Origin: Streptomyces toxytricini | GTDB taxonomy: Bacteria > Actinomycetota > Actinomycetes > Streptomycetales > Streptomycetaceae | Direction of reading: 5' to 3' | DNA: 64,000 bases | NCBI RefSeq assembly: GCF_014649915.1 | Contig: NZ_BMTY01000009.1 | Span: forward strand, 26,740-90,739 | Shown here: one piece after another, positions 1-7,690 of the stretch | Numbering within the stretch: position 1 is the stretch's first letter | Layout: each line of letters opens with the position of its first letter | Translations under genes and position numbers: made by a program | The notes under the pieces: generated by a model | What the model was told of the DNA's origin: nothing | Databases searched by the model: none | What the model saw: the letters and a program-made list of their open reading frames with translations, nothing else

Positions 1-245
1 CACCGATTCGTGGGCTCCCCTTGCCGCCGACCCGCCGCCGCCTCCTCGGCGCCGCGGCCCCTGGCTGCCGTCTTCCCTGACCCGCCCGGCGCCCCTCCGG
101 CCGGGAGTCGTCGGCTCCCGTCCGGCCCTCCCCGCCGGCGCCCTTCCGGCGCCGACCGCCGTGGCTGCCGTCCGTTTCCTCGCCGGCGCTTCTGTCGCCT
201 TCCGGGCCCTCTTCCGCTCCCCCGACCCCGTCGTACGCTGGGCTG
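1..245. other. Left-edge stretch with no supported gene
   Basis: This stretch is C-rich and built of short degenerate runs of CCG and CTTCCGGCGCC type. The reading frames crossing it translate to low-complexity Pro/Arg/Ala strings with no recognisable domain. It presumably holds the promoter of the Nudix gene that follows; no clear -35/-10 pair was picked out. Confidence 0.5.
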
Positions 246-686
246 ATGAGAACTCCCAGGCACGCAGCGCGCATTGTCGTTTTGGATCCCGAGGGGGCCG
301 TGTTCCTGTTTCGGGAGAACAACGTCGAGGTCGGGATCCACTGGTTGCCGCCCGGTGGGGGGATCGATCCGGGGGAGACCCCCGAGGAGTGTGTGCGGCG
401 GGAGTTGTGGGAGGAGACCGGGTGGACCGATCTCCGGCCCCAGCGGCTGTTGTGCACCTGGGAGCACGATTTCACCCACCAGGGCATCCGCGTCCGCCAG
501 TACGAGCACATCTACGTGACCTCCGGGCCGCGGCGTGAGCCCGTGCCGGAGGATCCGCGGGCGCACTGGCGGTGGCTGTCGCCCGATGCGCTGGCCGGGC
601 TCGGGGAGCCGTCGTGGCCGCCGCGGCTGGCGGAGCTGCTGGCCCGGGGGGCGGTCGAGCCGGTGCACCTGGGGCTGGTGGGCTGA
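246..686 (+). CDS. Nudix hydrolase (146 aa)
   Basis: Nudix-superfamily hydrolases cleave a nucleoside diphosphate linked to another moiety, using Mg2+ or Mn2+ bound by the Nudix box. The box is complete at residues 38-60: G38, five residues, E44, seven residues, then R52-E53-L54-W-E56-E57-T-G59. At 146 aa it is a single-domain enzyme with nothing added, so the substrate cannot be told (mutT-like, ADP-ribose or another). The start is the ATG at 246, just after a C-rich leader; no strong ribosome site is visible. It stands alone and converges on the protease gene. Family is secure, substrate unknown. Confidence 0.9.
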   Translation: MRTPRHAARIVVLDPEGAVFLFRENNVEVGIHWLPPGGGIDPGETPEECVRRELWEETGWTDLRPQRLLCTWEHDFTHQGIRVRQYEHIYVTSGPRREPVPEDPRAHWRWLSPDALAGLGEPSWPPRLAELLARGAVEPVHLGLVG

Positions 687-729
687 GCCGCCGACCGCCG
701 GCGCGGCTGCGGGGGCGCCCGCGGCCGCC

Positions 730-1557
730 TCAGCTGCCCTTCGCGGTCGCCTTGGCGTACAGGGTTGCCGCGTAGTCGCCGAGGACCGTGCTGGTGGAGA
801 CGTCGTCCGTGTCGCCGCCCGTGAGGATGCCGATGATGCGGCCGTCGCGGGCGATCCACGCGCTGCCGCTCGTGCCGCTCGGGAAGTCCGCGCAGTCGAA
901 GCGCTGGCGGGTCGGGGTTTCGCGTACGGCGGTGGCGGTGCAGGTGCGGGGGACCTTGCGGTCGGCCGGGTAGCCGGTGACGGTGACCTGTTCGCCGGCG
1001 CGGCCGGTGGTGTCGAGGGGTGCGCCGCCGGTGACGTCCTCGATGTTGCGGCCGGAGGCGTCGGGGGCGAGGCGTACGAAGGCGAGGTCGTAGTCGTCGT
1101 CGGCGCCCTCGTCCCAGCGGGGGTCCTCGTAGACCTCCTCGATCTTCCAGGCGCCGTACGGGGTGGCGCCGTTGGCGTACGCGGGTGCGAAGACGGCGCC
1201 CTGGCCGGTGGGCTTGCCGGCGAGGAGGCAGTGGCCGGCGGTGACGATGAGGTTCCTGCCGGGGCTCTGCACCACGGTGGCGGTGCAGAAGTGGCTGCCC
1301 TGCACACCGCCCTCGAACAGGGCTCCGGTGAAGGCCGCCGGGGTGCCGGGCGCGGGGGTGCCAGGGGCCGCGAGTTGTGGTTGCTTCGCGGATTGCGGGA
1401 GCGAAGTGGAGCTGGTGGTGGGCTCGGCGGAGGGGGCGGCGGCGGCGCGCGGCGGGGGGCTGCCGGCCGGGTCGGGCACGACCTTCGTCATGGCCGCTGA
1501 CGCGCCGATTGCCGCCAGGGCGCACAACACGCCGGTCACCAGGTTCCGCTTGTCCAC
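730..1557 (-). CDS. Secreted trypsin-like serine protease (275 aa)
   Basis: The GTG start at 1557 follows an AAGGGG-type ribosome site. The N-terminus (MDKRN, then a hydrophobic stretch of about 17 residues) looks like a signal peptide or signal anchor, followed by a Pro/Ala/Ser-rich linker to about residue 75. The chymotrypsin-fold catalytic triad is readable: His in TAGHC (about residue 109), Asp in YDLAF (about 155) and Ser in GTSGSAW (about 230). Cysteine pairs around the His and Ser loops suggest disulfides and an extracellular site of action. Streptomyces secrete many such proteases; specificity cannot be read here. It stands alone, transcribed opposite to its left neighbour. Confidence 0.88.
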   Translation of the reverse strand: MDKRNLVTGVLCALAAIGASAAMTKVVPDPAGSPPPRAAAAPSAEPTTSSTSLPQSAKQPQLAAPGTPAPGTPAAFTGALFEGGVQGSHFCTATVVQSPGRNLIVTAGHCLLAGKPTGQGAVFAPAYANGATPYGAWKIEEVYEDPRWDEGADDDYDLAFVRLAPDASGRNIEDVTGGAPLDTTGRAGEQVTVTGYPADRKVPRTCTATAVRETPTRQRFDCADFPSGTSGSAWIARDGRIIGILTGGDTDDVSTSTVLGDYAATLYAKATAKGS

Positions 1558-1663
1558 CGCTGCCCACCCCTTCAGCTTTGCTCTGGCGAAGCATGCCTGG
1601 GGGTGGGTGCCCGTCGCAAGGGGCGGTCGGGCGGGGCCGCCGGGTCGGGTGCGCCGCGCCGTG

Positions 1664-2884
1664 TCAGCGGCCCGGCCAGAGGCCTTCGGGGGTGAGGCCG
1701 AGGAGGTCGATGGCGTTGCCGCGGACGATGCGTTCGACGGTGCCGGTGTCGAGGTGGCCCATCTGGGCCTCGCCGACTTCGCGGGACTTGGGCCAGGTGG
1801 AGTCGGAGTGCGGGTAGTCGGTCTCGTAGAGGACGTTGCCGACGCCGATGGCGTCGAGGTTGCGCAGGCCGAAGGCGTCGTCGAAGAAGCAGCCGTACAC
1901 GTGCTCGGCGAACAGTTCGGACGGCGGGCGCAGCACCTTGTCGGCGACGCCGCCCCAGCCGCGGTTCTCCTGCCAGACGGTGTCGGCGCGTTCGAGGATG
2001 TACGGGATCCAGCCGATCTGTCCTTCGGCGTACATGATCCGCAGGTGCGGGAAGCGTTCGAACTTGCCGCTCATCAGCCAGTCGACCATGGAGAAGCAGC
2101 AGTTGGCGTAGGTGATGGTGGAGCCGACGGCGGGCGGGGCGTCGGCGGAGGTGGAGGGCATGCGGGAGGAGGAGCCGATGTGCATGGCGATGACGGTGCC
2201 GGTCTCGTCGCACGCGTCGAGGAAGGGGTCCCAGGCGTCGGTGTGGATCGAGGGCAGGCCGAGGTGCGGGGGTATCTCGGAGAAGGCGACGGCGCGGACG
2301 CCGCGGGCGGCGTTGCGGCGGACCTCGGCGGCGGCGAGGGCGGCGTCCCAGAGGGGGACGAGGGTGAGGGGGATGAGCCGGCCGCGGGCGTCGGGGCCGC
2401 ACCACTCCTCCACCATCCAGTCGTTGTAGGCGCGGACGCAGAGGAGGCCGAGGTCGCGGTCGCGGGCCTCGGTGAAGGTCTGGCCGCAGAAGCGGGGGAA
2501 GGTGGGGAAGCAGAGGGCGGACTGGACGTGGTTGGCGTCCATGTCGGCGAGGCGCTCGGGGACGGAGTGCGAGCCGGGGCGCATCTGCTCGTAGGTGATG
2601 ACCTCCAGCCGGATCTCGTCGCGGTCGAAGCCGACGGCGGTGTCGAGGCGGGTGAGTGGGCGGTGGAGGTCCTCGTAGACCCACCAGTCGCCGAGGGGGC
2701 CGTCGTCGCCGGGGGCGCCCATGACCGGGGCGAACCTCCCGCCGAGGAAGGTCATCTCCTTCAGGGGGGCGCGGACGATGCGGGGGCCGGTGTCGCGGTA
2801 CCGGGACGGGAGCCGGTCCTGCCAGACGCGAGGGGGTTCGACCGTGTGGTCGTCCACCGAAATGATCCTCGGGAAGGTCTCCAT
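1664..2884 (-). CDS. Amidohydrolase (ACMSD-like TIM barrel), copy 1
   Basis: About 406 aa. The N-terminus reads ISVDDHTVEPP, where the D-x-H segment replaces the usual HxH metal motif, as in the amidohydrolase_2 branch common in actinobacteria. Other conserved points are FPTFPRFCGQTF, YNDWMVEEWCG, the metal-ligand region MHIGSSS and YETDYPHSDSTWP near the C-terminus. Such proteins hydrolyse or decarboxylate cyclic substrates; the reaction is unknown here. The start is METFPR at 2884; an ATG 30 bp upstream is possible but overlaps the promoter. A perfect palindromic operator lies 22 bp upstream. It is a clear paralogue of the protein encoded at 43855-45042, which has the same operator type, so both probably serve one pathway. 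Confidence 0.88.
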   Translation of the reverse strand: METFPRIISVDDHTVEPPRVWQDRLPSRYRDTGPRIVRAPLKEMTFLGGRFAPVMGAPGDDGPLGDWWVYEDLHRPLTRLDTAVGFDRDEIRLEVITYEQMRPGSHSVPERLADMDANHVQSALCFPTFPRFCGQTFTEARDRDLGLLCVRAYNDWMVEEWCGPDARGRLIPLTLVPLWDAALAAAEVRRNAARGVRAVAFSEIPPHLGLPSIHTDAWDPFLDACDETGTVIAMHIGSSSRMPSTSADAPPAVGSTITYANCCFSMVDWLMSGKFERFPHLRIMYAEGQIGWIPYILERADTVWQENRGWGGVADKVLRPPSELFAEHVYGCFFDDAFGLRNLDAIGVGNVLYETDYPHSDSTWPKSREVGEAQMGHLDTGTVERIVRGNAIDLLGLTPEGLWPGR

Positions 2885-2905
2885 GGGGCCCACCGTAGCG
2901 CCGAT

Positions 2906-2920
2906 CTGACGCACCGTCAG
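2906..2920. promoter_or_regulatory. Operator-like palindrome CTGACGCACCGTCAG
   Basis: A perfect 6-3-6 inverted repeat in the divergent region between amidohydrolase 1 (its ATG 22 bp away) and afsR (its ATG 98 bp away). It matches the motif CTGACGnnnCGTCAG repeated through the window at CoA-metabolism promoters. Binding by the TetR regulator encoded at 19622 is inferred from co-occurrence. Confidence 0.75.
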
Positions 2921-3017
2921 CTACTTGGGGGGTGATCGGCCCGACACGGGCTGACGGGTACGTGCAAGACAGGGCAGACTGGCCCTTACACCGACGGAAG
3001 GCAGGGGAGGACGACCG

Positions 3018-6000
3018 ATGGACGGCATACCGGCCATCCCGCAGCAGCGGAACCACCCCGAGGCAGCCCGGCGCACCCCCGGGGCCGCCCGGACCGCCTC
3101 CGGGCCGAAAGCCGCCGCGCCCGCCCCGGAGGCGCGCCCCGCCGCGCCCGAAACCGCGCCGCCCGGCCCCTCCGTCGCGCCCGCCGCCCGGCCCGCCCCC
3201 GCGGCCCCGCCCGCCGCACCGCCCGCGGACGCCGGTGCCGGGTCCCGCTTCGCCGTCCTCGGCCCGATCCGCGCCTGGCGCGACGGCGAGGCCCTCCCCT
3301 CCGGCACCCCGCAGCAGCGCGCCCTCCTCGCGGTCCTCCTGCTCCGCGACGGCCGCACCGCCACCGCCCGCGAGCTGATCGACGCGATCTGGGGCGACGA
3401 CCCGCCCCAGCAGGCCCTCGCCACCATCCGCACCTACGCCTCCCGGCTGCGCAAGATCCTCGAACCGGGCACCCTCGTCACCGAGTCCGGCGGCTACGCC
3501 GTCCACACCCCGCCCGGCACCCTCGACCTCGCCGTCGCCCGCGGCCTCGCCGCCGACGCCGAACGGGCCCGCGCCGCCGGCGACCGCGACCGCGCCCGCA
3601 CCCTGCTCTCCCGGGCCCTCGACCTGTGGGACGGCGAACCCCTCGCCGGCGTCCCCGGCCCGCACGCCGAGACCGAGCGCACCCGCCTCGCCGAATGGCA
3701 GCTCCAGCTGCTGGAGGCCCGCCTCGACCTCGACCTGGAGGTCGGCCACCACGCCGAGGCCGTCTCCGAGCTCACCGCCCTCACCGCCGCCCACCCCCTG
3801 CGCGAGCGCCTGCGCGAGCTGCTGATGCTCGCCCTCTACCGCAGCGGCCGCCAGGCCGAGGCCCTCGCCGTCTACGCCGACACCCGCCGGCTTCTCGCCG
3901 ACGAACTCGGCGTCGACCCCCGCCCCGAGCTGTCCGACCTCCAGCAGCGCATCCTGCGGGCCGACGCCGAACTCGCCCGCGCCGAGGCCCCGCCGACCGC
4001 CGCGGCCCCCGTCCACGTACGGCCCGCCCAGCTGCCCGCGACCGTCCCCGACTTCACCGGGCGCACGACCTTCGTCTCCGAGCTCCGCGAGATCCTCTCC
4101 GCCGCCGACGGGCAGGTCATGGCCGTCTCCGCGCTCGCCGGGATCGGCGGCGTAGGCAAGACCACCCTCGCCGTGCACGTCGCGCACGCCGCCCGCCCGC
4201 ACTTCCCCGACGGGCAGCTGTACGTCGACCTCCAGGGCACCGAGCCCCGCCCGGCCGAGCCCGTCGCCGTCCTCGGCTCGTTCCTGCGGGCGCTGGGCAC
4301 CCCCGACACGGCCATCCCGGACACCGCGGACGAGCGGGCCGCGCTCTACCGCTCCGCCCTCGACGGCCGCCGCGTCCTCGTCCTCCTCGACAACGCCCGC
4401 GACGCGGCTCAGGTCCGGCCGCTGCTGCCGGGCACCGCGGGCTGCGCCGCCCTCGTCACCAGCCGGGTCCGCATGGCGGGCCTCGCCGGGGCCCATCTCG
4501 TCGACCTGGACGTGATGAGCCCCGAGGAGGCCCTCCAGCTGTTCACCCGGATCGTCGGCGCCGAGCGGGTCGGCGCGGAACGGCAGGCCGCCCTCGACGT
4601 CGTCGGCGCCTGCGGCTTCCTGCCGCTCGCCATCCGGATCGCCGCCTCCCGCCTCGCCGCCCGCCGCACGTGGACGGTGTCCGTGCTCGCCGCGAAGCTC
4701 GCCGACGAGCGCCGCCGCCTCGACGAGCTCCAGGCCGGCGACCTCGCCGTCAAGGCCACCTTCGAGCTCGGCTACGGGCAGCTGGAGCCCGCCCAGCAGC
4801 GCGCCTTCCGCCTCCTCGGCCTCGCCGACGGCCCCGACATCTCCCTGGCCGCGGCCGCCGCCGCCCTCGACCTGCCCGAGCACGACACCGAGGACCTGCT
4901 GGAGGCTTTAGTCGACTGCTCCCTGCTGGAATCCGCGGCTCCCGGCCGCTACCGCTTCCACGACCTCGTACGCCTCTACGCGCGTGCCTGCGCCGAACGC
5001 GACGAGCAGCCCGCCGCCGAGCGGGACGCCGCCCTGGACCGGCTGCTGGACTTCTACCTGGCGACCGCCTCCGCCGTGTACGCCGTCGAGCGGCCCGGCG
5101 ACCGGCTGCCCGCCCACCTCGCCGCCACCGCCCACCCCGGCCTGGCCTTCACCGAGCCGCGCGCCGCCCTGGACTGGCTGTACGCCGAAGCCGACCCGCT
5201 GCTTGCCTGCGTACGCCAGTCCTCCCTGCGCACCACCGGCCGCGCCGACGTCCTGCGCCGGGCCGTCGACCTGCTGTGGGCGGCCAAGGACCTCACCGAA
5301 TCCGGCGCCAACTCCAAGCAGTACGAGTCCGCCGCCGTCGCCCTGCGCGACGCGGCGCGCGCCGCGAAGGACCCGCACGCCGAAGGCCGGGCCCGCACCG
5401 CGCTCACCAACGTCCACCTGGTCGCCGGCCGGTTCGCGGAGGCCGACGACGAGGCCCGGCAGGCGATGGTCCTGGCCCGCGAGGCCGGCGACCCCCTGCC
5501 CAGCTGCTGGGCGCCCAACGACCGCGGCATCATCGCCCTCTACCAGGGCCGCCACGCCGACGGCGAGCGGTACCTGCTGGAGGCCATCGAGAACTTCCGC
5601 GCCGACGCCAACCACATCGGCGAGGCCAGCGCCCTGTGCAACCTCTCCCGCATCCACGTCGAGCTGGGCCGCCTCGCCAGCGCCATCGACCTCGCCCGGC
5701 AGGGCATCGCCATATACGACCGGATGGGCCTGACCCTGCGCCTGGCCAACGGCCGGTACGCCCTCGGCATCGCCCTCACCCAGGCCGGCCGGCTCTCCGA
5801 GGCGCTGACGCAGCTCACCGAGGCGCTCGCCCTCTTCCACGACAACCGCCAGCCGCTGTGGGAGGGCGTGACGCACTTCCGGCTCGCGGAGGCGCACCTG
5901 GCGGCCCGCCGTCCGACGCAGGCCGCCGCCCACGCCGAGCAGGCCATCGCGCTGCGCGGGATCGGCGGCGAATGGCGCCGGGCGACCGTCCTGACGGTGC

Positions 6001-6140
6001 TCGGCAAGGCCCTGCACGGGCTGGGGCAGCGGGACCGGGCCCGGGCCTGCTGGCGGGACGCCGAGGCCGTGTTCGCGGGGCTCCGGTCGCCGGAACTGGC
6101 CGAGGTGCGGGCCCTGCTGGCGTCGGAGATCGCCGCCTGA
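3018..6140 (+). CDS. afsR: AfsR-type SARP transcriptional activator with NB-ARC and TPR domains (1040 aa)
   Basis: Pleiotropic activator of secondary metabolism, phosphorylated by AfsK in S. coelicolor. Domain order: a Pro/Ala-rich leader of about 74 residues; an OmpR-like winged helix (FAVLGPIRAWRDGE through RLRKIL, about 75-150); a BTAD helical domain to about 310; an NB-ARC ATPase with Walker A GIGGVGKTT at about residue 375 and Walker B VLVLLDN at about 452; then TPR-like helices from about 680 to the end. The length fits AfsR (near 1000 aa) and the leader accounts for the excess. The identification rests on this architecture plus an AfsS-like gene directly downstream and an AfsK-like kinase 10 kb away. 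A regulon-type palindrome sits about 100 bp upstream. Confidence 0.88.
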   Translation: MDGIPAIPQQRNHPEAARRTPGAARTASGPKAAAPAPEARPAAPETAPPGPSVAPAARPAPAAPPAAPPADAGAGSRFAVLGPIRAWRDGEALPSGTPQQRALLAVLLLRDGRTATARELIDAIWGDDPPQQALATIRTYASRLRKILEPGTLVTESGGYAVHTPPGTLDLAVARGLAADAERARAAGDRDRARTLLSRALDLWDGEPLAGVPGPHAETERTRLAEWQLQLLEARLDLDLEVGHHAEAVSELTALTAAHPLRERLRELLMLALYRSGRQAEALAVYADTRRLLADELGVDPRPELSDLQQRILRADAELARAEAPPTAAAPVHVRPAQLPATVPDFTGRTTFVSELREILSAADGQVMAVSALAGIGGVGKTTLAVHVAHAARPHFPDGQLYVDLQGTEPRPAEPVAVLGSFLRALGTPDTAIPDTADERAALYRSALDGRRVLVLLDNARDAAQVRPLLPGTAGCAALVTSRVRMAGLAGAHLVDLDVMSPEEALQLFTRIVGAERVGAERQAALDVVGACGFLPLAIRIAASRLAARRTWTVSVLAAKLADERRRLDELQAGDLAVKATFELGYGQLEPAQQRAFRLLGLADGPDISLAAAAAALDLPEHDTEDLLEALVDCSLLESAAPGRYRFHDLVRLYARACAERDEQPAAERDAALDRLLDFYLATASAVYAVERPGDRLPAHLAATAHPGLAFTEPRAALDWLYAEADPLLACVRQSSLRTTGRADVLRRAVDLLWAAKDLTESGANSKQYESAAVALRDAARAAKDPHAEGRARTALTNVHLVAGRFAEADDEARQAMVLAREAGDPLPSCWAPNDRGIIALYQGRHADGERYLLEAIENFRADANHIGEASALCNLSRIHVELGRLASAIDLARQGIAIYDRMGLTLRLANGRYALGIALTQAGRLSEALTQLTEALALFHDNRQPLWEGVTHFRLAEAHLAARRPTQAAAHAEQAIALRGIGGEWRRATVLTVLGKALHGLGQRDRARACWRDAEAVFAGLRSPELAEVRALLASEIAA

Positions 6141-6192
6141 CCGTGCGGCCGGGGCCGGGGGCCGCGTGGGGCCCGGGGCCGTACCGGAGGCA

Positions 6193-6210
6193 TTCATCGT
6201 TCGTTTATCG
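6193..6210 (+). promoter_or_regulatory. SARP-type heptamer direct repeat upstream of afsS
   Basis: TTCATCG at 6193-6199 and TTTATCG at 6204-6210 form a direct repeat with an 11-bp period, one helical turn, as expected for a SARP bound to successive repeats on one DNA face. AfsR binding upstream of afsS is established in S. coelicolor. The -10 element is not obvious; the repeat lies 124 bp upstream of the ATG. PhoP boxes have a similar 11-bp layout and cannot be excluded. Confidence 0.5.
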
Positions 6211-6333
6211 CCGTCCGACACCATGGATGCATCGACTCACCGCGTCGGGGGGCGCGGGAGTCCTGCTGGACCGCCCGTTCGGCGGTCCGCGGGGGAATCG
6301 CCGAACGGGCCCAGCAATCCATCAGGAGATCCG

Positions 6334-6561
6334 ATGACGACGAACGAGAACGTCCTGCCGAACGAGAGCGACATCATCCCGCTCGACAACCACGCGTCGG
6401 GCATCGGGATCAAGCCCGTCGAGGGGACCGCCGCGACGGACACCGACATCACACCGATGGACAACCACGCTTCCGGCATCGCCATCAAGCCGGTCGACAA
6501 GCCGGCTGCGGACGAGGACATCGTGACGCTGGACAACCACGCGTCCACCCCTCGCCCGTAA
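6334..6561 (+). CDS. afsS: AfsS-like small repeat protein (75 aa)
   Basis: The ATG at 6334 follows a CAGGAG ribosome site. The protein is acidic, has no membrane segment, and consists almost wholly of three repeats: DIIPLDNHASGIGIKPV, DITPMDNHASGIAIKPV and a shortened DIVTLDNHAS ending. AfsS of S. coelicolor (63 aa) is a tiny sigma-like protein made of repeats with a DNH core and is encoded immediately beside afsR. The shared DNH-containing repeats, the position and the upstream SARP-type repeat support the assignment, although the flanking repeat residues (DNHAS here) differ from what I recall for AfsS (DNHMP). In S. coelicolor AfsS raises antibiotic production downstream of AfsR; its molecular action is unsettled. 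Confidence 0.7.
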   Translation: MTTNENVLPNESDIIPLDNHASGIGIKPVEGTAATDTDITPMDNHASGIAIKPVDKPAADEDIVTLDNHASTPRP

Positions 6562-6637
6562 GCCGCACGGCGTCCCACGGGGGATACGGGGGGCGCACGG
6601 GCCGCGGGAGCCGACGGGGGACGTCGGGCTCCCCGGC

Positions 6638-6795
6638 CCGGGGGGGGCACGGGGGAACACGGGGGAGCAAGGCCTCGCGGGGACCACGGGGGACACGGGG
6701 TCCCCGCGGGGAGCACGACACGGGGGGAGCACGACACGGGGGGGCACCACACGGGGGAGCACGACACGGGGGGCACGACACGGGGGAGCACCACC
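6638..6795. repeat. G-run tandem repeat tract
   Basis: About 160 bp in which runs of four to eight G alternate with ACAC, AGCAC or ACCAC on the plus strand (unit about 16-19 bp, roughly GGGGGAGCACGACAC). One strand therefore holds many consecutive G-runs and could form G-quadruplexes. Overlapping reading frames on the minus strand give Pro/Val/Cys repeats with no start signal. It occupies the 367-bp gap between afsS and the methyltransferase gene. Confidence 0.7.
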
Positions 6796-6845
6796 GCACC
6801 ACGTACGACCGCACCACCGCACGGCCGGCCGGTCCGGCCGGTGAC

Positions 6846-6886
6846 GGCGGCCGCGGTGGCCCGGAGGGGGAGCCACCGCGGCCGCC
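6846..6886. terminator. Perfect 15-bp hairpin terminator
   Basis: GGCGGCCGCGGTGGC (6846-6860) pairs exactly with GCCACCGCGGCCGCC (6872-6886) across an 11-nt purine-rich loop. There is no U-tract, as is usual in Streptomyces. It lies about 285 bp beyond afsS and 43 bp before the next start, so it probably ends transcription from the afsR/afsS side. Confidence 0.7.
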
Positions 6887-6928
6887 GCGCGTGCGCGTAC
6901 GGCCGCCGGGCCTGTTTAGGGTGGGGGC

Positions 6929-7690
6929 GTGTTCACCTCACAGGGTCCGAGCCTGCGCGAGCTCGCCGTCCAGGCCTTCTCCTCGGTCGAGCGGGGCTAC
7001 GACCTCCTCGCGCCGAAGTTCGACCACACCCCCTTCCGTACCCCGGACCGCATCCTCGACGCCGTCGAGGAGGCCCTCGCCGCGTCGGAGGGCTCCTTCG
7101 GGGACGGCCTCGACGTCTGCTGCGGCACCGGAGCGGCGCTCGGCATGCTGACGCGGCTCTGCCGGGGCCGCGTCACCGGCGTCGACCTCAGCGCGGGCAT
7201 GCTCGCCGAGGCGGAGCGCACCCACGGCGGCGCCGACCGCGTCGATTTCGTCCGCGCCGACGCCCGCGCCCTGCCGGCCGACCTGTCCGACGGCTACGAC
7301 CTGGCCGTCAGCTTCGGCGCGTTCGGGCACTTCCTGCCCGCCGAACGGCCCGCCCTTTTTTCCGGCGTGTACGGGACGCTGCGCCCCGGCGGGGTGTTCG
7401 CCTTCCCGATCGGGGCGCCGCTGCCGCCGTCCTCGCCGCTGTGGTGGGCGGCGGCCGGCTTCGACGCGGTGATGCGGGTACGGAACGCGGTGTGGCGGCC
7501 GCCGTTCGTCATGTACTACCGGACGTTCCCGTGGGGCGGGGTGCGCCGGGACCTGGCAGCGGCCGGGTTCGAGGTGGAGACGCTGCCGCTGGAGCACTTC
7601 GGACGGCGCCCGGACGGCAGCCCCCGCTGGCGCCTGGTCCTGGCCCGCAAGCCGGTCCGGACGCCTGTGCCGGCCGGTCGGCTCAGGTGA
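6929..7690 (+). CDS. Class I SAM-dependent methyltransferase (253 aa)
   Basis: Rossmann-fold methyltransferase. The SAM-binding motif I is LDVCCGTGAALG at about residues 56-68, followed by the acidic VTGVDLSAGML strand, ADARALP, YDLAVSFGAFGHF (motif II region) and LRPGGVFAF. The start is the GTG at 6929, directly after the strong hairpin, with no good ribosome site, so initiation may be weak or near-leaderless. Acceptor substrate unknown; the fold resembles UbiE/Methyltransf_11 proteins. It converges with the acyl-CoA ligase gene, and the two coding ends overlap by 8 bp (7683-7690). Confidence 0.85.
   Translation: MFTSQGPSLRELAVQAFSSVERGYDLLAPKFDHTPFRTPDRILDAVEEALAASEGSFGDGLDVCCGTGAALGMLTRLCRGRVTGVDLSAGMLAEAERTHGGADRVDFVRADARALPADLSDGYDLAVSFGAFGHFLPAERPALFSGVYGTLRPGGVFAFPIGAPLPPSSPLWWAAAGFDAVMRVRNAVWRPPFVMYYRTFPWGGVRRDLAAAGFEVETLPLEHFGRRPDGSPRWRLVLARKPVRTPVPAGRLR

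Noticed and set aside
2947..2965. Second operator near afsR (CTGACGGGTACGTGC)
   Set aside because: Only the left half and a shifted CGT match; the right half lacks TCAG.
1572..4883. Very long minus-strand frame opposite afsR
   Set aside because: Its composition is Gly/Ala/Val/Glu and then Arg/Pro filler, with no domain and no start signal. It mirrors the third-position G/C bias of afsR and the amidohydrolase.
6237..6876. Three overlapping minus-strand frames rich in Pro/Val/Cys
   Set aside because: They come from the G-run repeat tract, lack ribosome sites and cover the afsS gene in antisense.
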